Origin: Terriglobia bacterium
Lineage (GTDB): Bacteria > Acidobacteriota > Terriglobia > Terriglobales > Acidobacteriaceae
Length of the DNA: 64,000 nucleotides
Assembly: GCA_020073385.1 (NCBI GenBank)
Contig: JAIQFH010000003.1
Coordinates: 124,001-188,000 of the forward strand
Direction of reading: 5' to 3'
Shown here: piece after piece, positions 1 to 7,263 of the stretch
Layout: each line of letters begins with the position of its first letter
Position numbering within the stretch: position 1 is the stretch's first letter
Position numbers and translations under genes: made by a program
Notes under the pieces: model-generated
Seen by the model: only the letters and a program-made list of their open reading frames with translations
What the model was told of the DNA's origin: nothing
Database searches by the model: none

Positions 1-33
1 GGCACCTTGCTCGCGATGAAAGACATCAAGTAA
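1..33 (+). CDS. C-terminal end of a CDS truncated by the left window edge (…GTLLAMKDIK*)
   Basis: Open frame from base 1 to TAA at 31-33; too short to assign. Confidence 0.3.
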   Translation, partial: GTLLAMKDIK

Positions 34-42
34 GCCTTGTCT

Positions 43-1956
43 CTAGCCAGTTGAAGACTGGGCTGGGGTTTGATCGAACCCGCATTCCTTAGGATCTTTG
101 TCGTCCCGTAATCCAAGAAATACAGGGGCCCGCAGCTTGGGGCCGCTCCCTGTGTTAGCACCTTCAGTCCACTCTGCATATTCGATCTCCGCCACAAGTT
201 CCGGCTTGACCCAGCTCACTTTGCGCAGGGCCTCTACTTCTCCGTAGAACGGGTTCTTCTTGGTTTCGAGCTTCTTGAGGACTTTAGAAATCTCGGTCAA
301 CAGCTTCTGGTCGAATCCGCTCCCCACCTGGCCAACGTGAATGAGTCGTTCTTGCTTGTCGTATAGCCCGAGCACTAGCGATCCGAAGTGTGCCCGGGTG
401 CCCTCCGGTTCGGTAAAGCCGCCGATCACGCACTCCATGCGATGCCGGATTTTGATCTTGAGCCACTCGCGGCTGCGACGCTCTTCGTAGAAACTGTTCC
501 GCTTCTTGGCCAGGATGCCTTCCAACTTCTTGTCGCGAGCAATCTCGAACAGCGCTTTTCCCTGCGCTTCATAATGATCCGAATAGCGCAGCGAATCTCC
601 CGGCTCCAGAATCGAAGCCAACTTTTTCTTGCGTTCCTCCAGGGGCACCCGCCGCCAATCGTAGCCGTCGAGATACAGAACATCGAAGGCGTAATACAAC
701 ACCGGAACGTCGGCTTTTTCCGCAGCCCGCTTCCCGCCGGGCCGAAATCCGGTACGCTGCTGCATCAGGCTGAATGATGCCCGCCCGTCGACGTCCAGCG
801 CCACGACTTCTCCGTCCAGAATCGCCGTCTTCGCTTTGATGAACTCCGGCATGTCCTTCAGCTCCGGATACCGCGTCGTCAGCTCATTCTGATTCCGCGA
901 GACGAGTCGCACCTTCCCGTTTTCGATGAAGGCAATCGCCCGGTATCCGTCCCATTTGATCTCAAACAACCAATCCGGATCGTCGAACGGTTTTTCAATC
1001 GACTCTGCCAGCATGGGATGGATCGTAGTCGGCATGGGCCGTTTCTGAGGAGCGTCTGCGGAGTTCGCTTGCGATACCGTTGATGTCGCGGAGGAGGTTG
1101 TATTGGTCTTCTCTGGTTTCGCAACTGGCGCGACTTTCTGAACAGCCGCAACTTGTGACGTACTCTTTGTCTTCGCGGTTGTCTTCCGCCTATTTTCGCT
1201 TTTCTCCGCGTCCTCTGCGTCGTTGTTCTCTGTGTTCTCCGCGGTGGTCTTCTGCTTTTTTTTTTGATCGAGCCGTGCCACGGCGTCGGCCAGCCAAGCC
1301 GCCTTCAATCTCCCGCGCCCAGCGGGACGGCTGCTCGTCCACTCCCGCGACCGAGCATCGCCCGCGATGTCATCCATGCTTCGCTTGCTGAGCACCGATT
1401 CGTCGATGTCGCCGGCGTCGTAACCTTCAACCACATACTCGTCGTGCTTCTTGATCATCAGCCATTCGTTGCCCTTGCTGCCGGGACGCCGACCCTTCAT
1501 CTTGATAAGCGCGAAATCTCCCTTGAGTCGCTTGCCATTAAGCCGAAATTTCAAATCGCCTTTGGCGAGCATCGCCACCGCGTCGGCCTCAGTTCCCGGA
1601 ACATATTTCCCATTCACCGGCACGGGCGAAAGAGGTGCCCACGTCCCCACGTCCCACACCATGACGCTGCCTGCGCCGTAGTTGCCCTCGGGAATGGTTC
1701 CCTCGAAGTCGAAGTAGGAAACTGGATGATCTTCCACGTGCATCGCCAGCCGCTTGTCGGCCGGATCGAGCGACGGCCCCTTTGGCACCGCCCACGATTT
1801 CAGTACCCCTTCCATCTCCAACCGAAAGTCATAGTGCAACCGCGTCGCATCATGCTTCTGTACGACGAAGCGATTCCCCTTCTTCTTCGCGACTTCCGGC
1901 GGAGGCTCGGGCGTGTCCTCAAACCGCCGTTTTCGCTTGTATTCCTCAAGAGCCAT
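43..1956 (-). CDS. ligD: ATP-dependent DNA ligase LigD: N-terminal 3'-phosphoesterase domain plus C-terminal ligase domain, no polymerase domain
   Basis: FVVQKHDATRLHYDFRLEMEGVLKSWAVPKGPS…HVEDHPVSYFDFEGTIPEGNYGAGSVMVWD (PE domain); WLFEIKWDGYRAIAFIENG (ligase motif I with catalytic K). Start taken at MALEEYKRKRRF (1956) because the upstream ORF extension reads through an intergenic repeat. Confidence 0.92.
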   Translation of the reverse strand: MALEEYKRKRRFEDTPEPPPEVAKKKGNRFVVQKHDATRLHYDFRLEMEGVLKSWAVPKGPSLDPADKRLAMHVEDHPVSYFDFEGTIPEGNYGAGSVMVWDVGTWAPLSPVPVNGKYVPGTEADAVAMLAKGDLKFRLNGKRLKGDFALIKMKGRRPGSKGNEWLMIKKHDEYVVEGYDAGDIDESVLSKRSMDDIAGDARSREWTSSRPAGRGRLKAAWLADAVARLDQKKKQKTTAENTENNDAEDAEKSENRRKTTAKTKSTSQVAAVQKVAPVAKPEKTNTTSSATSTVSQANSADAPQKRPMPTTIHPMLAESIEKPFDDPDWLFEIKWDGYRAIAFIENGKVRLVSRNQNELTTRYPELKDMPEFIKAKTAILDGEVVALDVDGRASFSLMQQRTGFRPGGKRAAEKADVPVLYYAFDVLYLDGYDWRRVPLEERKKKLASILEPGDSLRYSDHYEAQGKALFEIARDKKLEGILAKKRNSFYEERRSREWLKIKIRHRMECVIGGFTEPEGTRAHFGSLVLGLYDKQERLIHVGQVGSGFDQKLLTEISKVLKKLETKKNPFYGEVEALRKVSWVKPELVAEIEYAEWTEGANTGSGPKLRAPVFLGLRDDKDPKECGFDQTPAQSSTG

Positions 1957-2102
1957 GGTCTCTTCTCTGTGTCCTTCTGTGCCCTCTGTGGTTGTCAGGT
2001 TTTTTAGCTTGCGCGAAATTGTAGCAAGCCGCGAGCTGTTAGCCCCGAGCTTCGACCAAAGAACCAACTCGGGTATGCTAACTCGAAGCTCCTGGACAAT
2101 CG

Positions 2103-2534
2103 ATGAACCGCGAATTCCCAGAATTACCCTTGGTCGGCGTCGGCGCCATCATCATCGAAGGCAACCGTGTTGTCCTGGTGAAGCGGGCCCATCCGCCGAT
2201 CCAGGGACATTGGTCGATTCCCGGAGGCGTCCTCGAAGTCGGCGAGATGGTTCGCGAGGCGGCCGTGCGCGAGGCATGCGAAGAGACGGGATTGATCGTC
2301 GAACCCGGCGAACTGCTTGGGGTGTACGACCGCATCCTCCGCGATCCCGGGCAACGGGTGCAGTATCACTATGTGCTAATTGATTTCTTGTGCCGCCCAG
2401 TAGGAGGTGAACTGATCGCTGCCAGCGACGCCGCCGACGTCCGCTGGTTTGCCCGTGAAGAACTTCCAGCCCTCAATCTGGCAGAGGACACGCTGGATGT
2501 GATCAAAAAGGGATTCGAAAAGTTAGGCCGGTGA
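2103..2534 (+). CDS. NUDIX hydrolase
   Basis: Nudix box GGVLEVGEMVREAAVREACEETGL. Confidence 0.9.
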   Translation: MNREFPELPLVGVGAIIIEGNRVVLVKRAHPPIQGHWSIPGGVLEVGEMVREAAVREACEETGLIVEPGELLGVYDRILRDPGQRVQYHYVLIDFLCRPVGGELIAASDAADVRWFAREELPALNLAEDTLDVIKKGFEKLGR

Positions 2535-3242
2535 CTCAGGGCTTGGCACTCCGTCGTCTTCCCACTCCACCTTACATGAGTGACAGCGCCATGCACGACG
2601 TTGAAATGGAATGGGCACGTTCAAAGCCATGGACAGGTAGGCCGATGGATTGAGTTCGCGAAAATTAATGTCCAGCGAGCCGCACTTCGGACATCTGGGC
2701 TGCTCGTACTCACCCACGCCGGAAACTTCAAGATGTTCCGGAATCGGTTGCCGCAGCATCTCTTCTGCGACATCCGAGTCTTCGGTTTTGACTTGCAACT
2801 TAATGCCACCGAGCAGGTTCGAGATAAGCCAATCGAGTCGGACCATGTTGTCATCAATGAGAGCGCACTCGATGCCTGCTGACTCCAGACTTCCCTTCGC
2901 CAGCAGAGCTTCCGGCAGGTCCCTGAACTTGCGAATCGTCACGAACTCTCCGTCTCCAGCCTCGCCGTCCAACATCGGCAACTCTTGCTGTGTACTATCC
3001 GGCTCCGCAGCATCCTCTTCCGGAGGATCCCCGGGCTCCGGCGCCTTCTTCACCGGAACCGGTGCCTGCTCGGCAAACTCCACGCTGAGGCCTCGCCTCT
3101 CCAATTCCGACCTCAATACCTCTCGGGCAAGATCACTCAACTCGTAGGCTTCGCCCGCGACCTTCTCCAGTTCACCATCCAACTGGCCGGCATAGAAGGC
3201 GGCTAGCCTTCGTCGCTCCTGCTCTGGATCGATCATGGTCAT
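2523..3242 (-). CDS. DUF2007-like putative signal transducing protein with C-terminal zinc ribbon
   Basis: FVTIRKFRDLPEALLAKGSLESAGIECALIDDN and CPKCGSLDINF…CHSCKVEW. Convergent 12-bp overlap with the NUDIX gene. Confidence 0.65.
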   Translation of the reverse strand: MTMIDPEQERRRLAAFYAGQLDGELEKVAGEAYELSDLAREVLRSELERRGLSVEFAEQAPVPVKKAPEPGDPPEEDAAEPDSTQQELPMLDGEAGDGEFVTIRKFRDLPEALLAKGSLESAGIECALIDDNMVRLDWLISNLLGGIKLQVKTEDSDVAEEMLRQPIPEHLEVSGVGEYEQPRCPKCGSLDINFRELNPSAYLSMALNVPIPFQRRAWRCHSCKVEWEDDGVPSPESPA

Positions 3243-3373
3243 GGCACGCCATCATATAGTGAGAACCCGCGAAAACACTAGCAGTTAGCGCTTTCTCTTC
3301 AGTCACTCCTACCCGTGATCTTCGTCACAGACCCATTACCCGCCCGATTCTAGAGTCCAAGCGAGTACCCCGG

Positions 3374-3946
3374 ATGCAACCGAGCCTCAGACTGAATCGC
3401 CGAGCTTTTCTGCAAGCCGCTCTCACGGCCGCGGCGGCTGCGGGGGCAGGTGTCGCCTGCAGCCGCAACGGATCCCCCTGGCGCTTCTTTACTCTCGACG
3501 AAGCCAGGGCTCTCGCCGGCATGGTCGACCAGATCATCCCTCCTGACCAGGACGCCGGCGCGGTTTGGGCGGGCGTGGTCAACTACATCGACCGCCAGCT
3601 TTGCGGGCCTTATCAGACTCTCCAAGAGACCTACCGTTACGGACTCGAAGCTGTTGACCAGACAAGCCAATCGACCTACGGGAAGGTTTTTGCCGACCTT
3701 GAATCTCACCAGCAGATCGAGCTTCTGCATCGTTTGGAAGACGGCAAAGCTCCGGGTGCTGCCTGGAAGCAAGTCTCGTCAGCGGAGTTCTTCAGGTACG
3801 TCGTGGATCACACCATGCAGGGCTTCTACGGCGATCCCCGACACGGCGGCAATCGCGAAGGGGTGAGTTGGAAGATGCTGAACCTTCCATACCCGCCGAT
3901 TCGTGGCAGAGTTCGCTCCGACCTTCCAAAACCCAGGTCCGGCTGA
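3374..3946 (+). CDS. Gluconate 2-dehydrogenase subunit 3 family protein (Tat signal)
   Basis: NRRAFLQAALTAAAAAGAGVAC signal; FFTLDEARALAGMVDQIIPPDQDAGAVWAGVVNYIDRQL. Confidence 0.8.
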   Translation: MQPSLRLNRRAFLQAALTAAAAAGAGVACSRNGSPWRFFTLDEARALAGMVDQIIPPDQDAGAVWAGVVNYIDRQLCGPYQTLQETYRYGLEAVDQTSQSTYGKVFADLESHQQIELLHRLEDGKAPGAAWKQVSSAEFFRYVVDHTMQGFYGDPRHGGNREGVSWKMLNLPYPPIRGRVRSDLPKPRSG

Positions 3947-5601
3947 TGTCCCTGAAACATGTCAACGCGGTGATCGTCGGTAGCGGCGCCGGAGGAGGCG
4001 TGGTCGCCAAAGAACTCGCCGAAGCCGGACTGAGCGTCGTTCTCCTCGAGCGCGGCAAATGGTTCACTCCGTTCGACGAGCGCAAAGACGACCTGCGCAA
4101 CCAGCGGACCTGCGTGCTGGGGAATGCCTTCGGTCCCGACGAGCGCAATCCGCGCGTCTATGTGGATGCCTCCGGGCATGAGCGCATTGTTCCTCCCACT
4201 TACGGGGCCTATAGCAACAACGCCGCCTGCGTCGGCGGAGGCACCCTCAGCTACGGAGCCATGGCGTGGCGCTTCATGGAAAAGGACTTTCGCCTGCGCT
4301 CCACCTACGGCACAGTCGAAGGCAGCACGCTGGATGACTGGCCCATCACCTATGAGGATCTCGAGCCCTACTACGAAAAGGCGGAATGGGAGATCGGAGT
4401 CTCCGGAGACGATTCCAACAACATTTTTCGTGCGCCCCGGAAGCGTCCGCTACCCATGCCGCCGCTTCCTCCTACTCGGGAGCACCAGATTCTCAAACCT
4501 GCAGCGCAACGCCTTGGCCTTCATCCCTTCGATATCCCGATGCTGCGCAATTCCATTCCCTACAACGGACGCGGCGCCTGCATGCGCTGCCGCTGGTGCG
4601 TGGGCTTCGCCTGCGAAGTGGATGCCAAGTGCGGAACTCACAATACGGTCATTCCGACAGCCATAAAGACCGGCAACTGCGACTTACGCTGCGAATGCAT
4701 CGTCCGGGAGATTCTCACCAGCGATCGCGGGCGCGCCACCGGCGTCGCCTATTACGATTCCGACGGACGTTTGCAGGAACAGAGCGCCGACCTCGTCGTG
4801 GTTTCCTGCGCAGCGATCGAATCCGCTCGCCTGCTGCTGAATTCCAAAAGCCGCCTTTTTCCCAACGGATTGGGTAACCGCTACGACTGGGTCGGTCGAA
4901 ACCTTCAGGGCCACGCCTACACCGGGGCGATCGGCCTGTTCGACCGTGAAACCTACGATGATCTCGGACCCGGAGCTTCCATCGCTGTCTGCGATTTCAA
5001 CCACGGGAATTCGGGATTCGTCAGCGGCGGACTGCTCGCCAACGAGTTCATTCGCCTGCCCTACCAGTTTGCTTCCCGCACAACGGCAGGAATCCCTCGA
5101 TGGGGAGCGGCCCATAAGAACTTCGTGCGGCGTTACTACCGGAGCAGCATTTCCGTGATGGGACCGATGCAGGAAATGCCGATCTTTGATTCCCGTGTGC
5201 AAGTCGATCCCAAGGTGAAAGACCACTGGGGCATTCCAGTCGCCCGCCTCTCCGGGCATCGCCACCAGAACGATCTGTTGGGAACGAATTTCATGTCCGC
5301 CAAGGCCGAAGCCTGGCTGAAAGAAGCTGGCGCCGCCACAGTCATCCGTTCTGGTCCCATCTCGCTCGATGGTCCCAGTGGCGGCCAGCATCAGGCCGGT
5401 ACGTGCCGCATGGGGAGTGATCCCAAAACATCCGTTGTCGACAAGTTCTGCCGCGTGCACGACGTCGACAACCTATACGTTGTCGATGGAAGCGTCCATC
5501 CCAACAATGGCGGATTCAATCCGGTGCTGACGATCATGGCGATCGCGTATTACGCCTCCGCCAACCTGGTGAAGACGCGGAAGGGAATGGGAGCTACGTA
5601 A
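3946..5601 (+). CDS. GMC family oxidoreductase (FAD-dependent)
   Basis: VNAVIVGSGAGGGVVAKELAEAGLSVVLLERG (FAD GxGxxG); C-terminal GGQHQAGTCRMGSDPKTSVVDKFCRVHDVDNLYVVDGSVHPNNGGFNPVLTIMA. ATG overlaps the upstream TGA (TGATG). Confidence 0.9.
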   Translation: MSLKHVNAVIVGSGAGGGVVAKELAEAGLSVVLLERGKWFTPFDERKDDLRNQRTCVLGNAFGPDERNPRVYVDASGHERIVPPTYGAYSNNAACVGGGTLSYGAMAWRFMEKDFRLRSTYGTVEGSTLDDWPITYEDLEPYYEKAEWEIGVSGDDSNNIFRAPRKRPLPMPPLPPTREHQILKPAAQRLGLHPFDIPMLRNSIPYNGRGACMRCRWCVGFACEVDAKCGTHNTVIPTAIKTGNCDLRCECIVREILTSDRGRATGVAYYDSDGRLQEQSADLVVVSCAAIESARLLLNSKSRLFPNGLGNRYDWVGRNLQGHAYTGAIGLFDRETYDDLGPGASIAVCDFNHGNSGFVSGGLLANEFIRLPYQFASRTTAGIPRWGAAHKNFVRRYYRSSISVMGPMQEMPIFDSRVQVDPKVKDHWGIPVARLSGHRHQNDLLGTNFMSAKAEAWLKEAGAATVIRSGPISLDGPSGGQHQAGTCRMGSDPKTSVVDKFCRVHDVDNLYVVDGSVHPNNGGFNPVLTIMAIAYYASANLVKTRKGMGAT

Positions 5602-5604
5602 AAG

Positions 5605-6720
5605 ATGACCAACGACCGCAAATTCCTCCGCCTTCGGGTCATCGCGCCGGTGCTCCTCATCTTGTTCGCGACATTCCTTCTACCCGGCGCGAGCCTCTAC
5701 TACAGCTATTCCGGAGGAAAATCCTGCACCAAGTGTCACGAGATCTGGCAGCCTTACCGCGACTGGCACGACTCCGCGCACCGCAACATCGCGTGCTCGG
5801 AATGCCACGGCGACGTCTTGACCCTTGACGCTGGCTTTCATTTGAAGAATATTCGCCAACTGGCCGCGCATCTGCGGGGAAAAATCCCCGAGCAAGTTCG
5901 CCTCAAGACGGACGACGTCCTCCAGATCGAGAAGCGCTGCGCCAAATGCCATCGTGAAGAATACGCAAGCTGGTCCGCGGGGCCGCACAGCGCCAGCTAC
6001 GCGAAAATCTTCCTGAGCAAAGATCACAACACTCAGACGCTCCTGATGGACGACTGCCTCCGCTGCCACTCCATGCACTTTCAGGGCAGCATCCGCGATC
6101 TGGTCACGCCGCTGAATAAAGAGGGACCGTGGCGCCTGACAGATTCCAGACTCGCCGATCAGCCCGCGATCCCCTGCCTCACCTGTCATCAAATGCACCG
6201 CCACGGCGACCCGCTCGCCCGCCCACCTGCGACGAAGCCAGACGATGCCGGCCCGCACGAGGAGTTAGCTCGGCCTTCTCTCGCGCTGTTCGACCGCCGG
6301 GAACAAGATTACGTTTCACTCGACCGTCTTCCGCTGCCCCAGATGCATGAAGGTACGCGCCTGGTGAAGATCAGTCCCGACCGGCGCCAGGCTCTTTGCT
6401 ACCAATGCCACGCCCCAGAGGCAACCGCCCAGGTTGGATCAGGCGACGACCGCACTCCCATCGGCGTCCATGAGGGCCTCAGTTGCTTCGCCTGCCACGA
6501 AAAGCACGGCCAGACGACGCGAGCCTCATGCACGACGTGCCATCCGCAACTCTCCAACTGCGGCATCAACGTTGAGACCATGGATACGACGTTCAAATCC
6601 CTGAAGAGCTCCCACAACGTGCATACGGTCAAGTGCATCAACTGCCACACCAAAGGCGTGCCAGAGAAAAAAGGCAAGAACCACGAAGGCCAAGAAGTCT
6701 CACGAAGGAATCCAGCCTAG
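5605..6720 (+). CDS. Membrane-anchored multiheme cytochrome c (9 CxxCH), NapC/NrfH-like
   Basis: N-terminal TM segment; CTKCH, CSECH, CAKCH, CLRCH, CLTCH, CYQCH, CFACH, CTTCH, CINCH. Confidence 0.85.
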   Translation: MTNDRKFLRLRVIAPVLLILFATFLLPGASLYYSYSGGKSCTKCHEIWQPYRDWHDSAHRNIACSECHGDVLTLDAGFHLKNIRQLAAHLRGKIPEQVRLKTDDVLQIEKRCAKCHREEYASWSAGPHSASYAKIFLSKDHNTQTLLMDDCLRCHSMHFQGSIRDLVTPLNKEGPWRLTDSRLADQPAIPCLTCHQMHRHGDPLARPPATKPDDAGPHEELARPSLALFDRREQDYVSLDRLPLPQMHEGTRLVKISPDRRQALCYQCHAPEATAQVGSGDDRTPIGVHEGLSCFACHEKHGQTTRASCTTCHPQLSNCGINVETMDTTFKSLKSSHNVHTVKCINCHTKGVPEKKGKNHEGQEVSRRNPA

Positions 6721-6773
6721 AGCTTTTCCTCTGTGTACCTCTGTGTCCTCTGTGGTTCAAGATTTTGGGGTCC

Positions 6774-6809
6774 AAAAACAAACGGCCCGCAGGCAAAACC
6801 TGCGAGCCG
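6774..6809 (-). terminator. Intrinsic terminator (minus strand)
   Basis: CGGCTCGCAGG-TTTTG-CCTGCGGGCCG followed by TTTGTTTTT on the minus strand; 11-position stem with one mismatch. Confidence 0.8.
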
Positions 6810-7068
6810 TCCGGTGGACTGTTGTGGATTGACCAAGAGGTGGTCACTCTACGTGGCCTCTTCGGCAACTCCGGGCTCCTGACCGACCTGCGTCAGGCGG
6901 AATCAATCCTTACTCACCGATAGTTTGCGGGCTGTAGCTTCAGGCGTTGTGACGCCCAAAGCCCCGCTTAGAGCAACCCGCTCTAAGTCTCAGCCACCTC
7001 ACCTGGTCTTTGGGTACATCTACTACTGCCTTCAGAACTTGTCATCAGACCACCTCCTTTCCGGTGTA
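6774..7068 (-). ncRNA. Candidate structured RNA / leaderless small transcript with short ORF and intrinsic terminator
   Basis: Hairpins 6967-6974/6980-6987 (8 bp perfect), 6943-6947/6952-6956 nested in 6929-6933/6960-6964, 6878-6883/6892-6897, long-range 7005-7009/7047-7051; terminator 6783-6809; TTGACG (7098-7103) with a -10-like TACTAATC (7075-7082) upstream; GGAAAGGAGGTGGTCTGATG. Confidence 0.45.
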
Positions 7069-7130
7069 AACGCAGATTAGTACGAAACGAGAGTCCGCGT
7101 CAATCGGGGGACCGCCGCAGATAACAACTC

Positions 7131-7262
7131 GTGTAGCCCCGGACGCCATCGTCTGGGGTTGCGCGCAAAGTGCGCAATGATGACTTTTGGCGCAGCGGGG
7201 GATGATGCGAGGGCACGCGTCGCTTCGCTCCGCGGGGCGGACGAGGCGTCCGCCCCTACACA
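7131..7262. repeat. BIME-like two-ended palindromic element (family A, copy 1)
   Basis: GTGTAGCCCCGGACGCCATCGTCTGGGG…GCGGGGCGGACGAGGCGTCCGCCCCTACACA. Confidence 0.85.
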
Positions 7263-7263
7263 A

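Noticed and set aside
6929-7068. Interpretation of the candidate RNA as tmRNA, RNase P RNA, SRP RNA or a cobalamin riboswitch
   Set aside because: Short resemblances (CCCGCAAACT, GGTCAGGAGCCCGG) but diagnostic termini and core motifs of these families are not present, and no downstream gene is positioned for riboswitch control.
7045-7263. Small ORFs encoding CRGGRLVRPA…-like peptides (also near 35779, 37693, 39799)
   Set aside because: Recurring peptide is simply the translation of the family A palindromic repeat.
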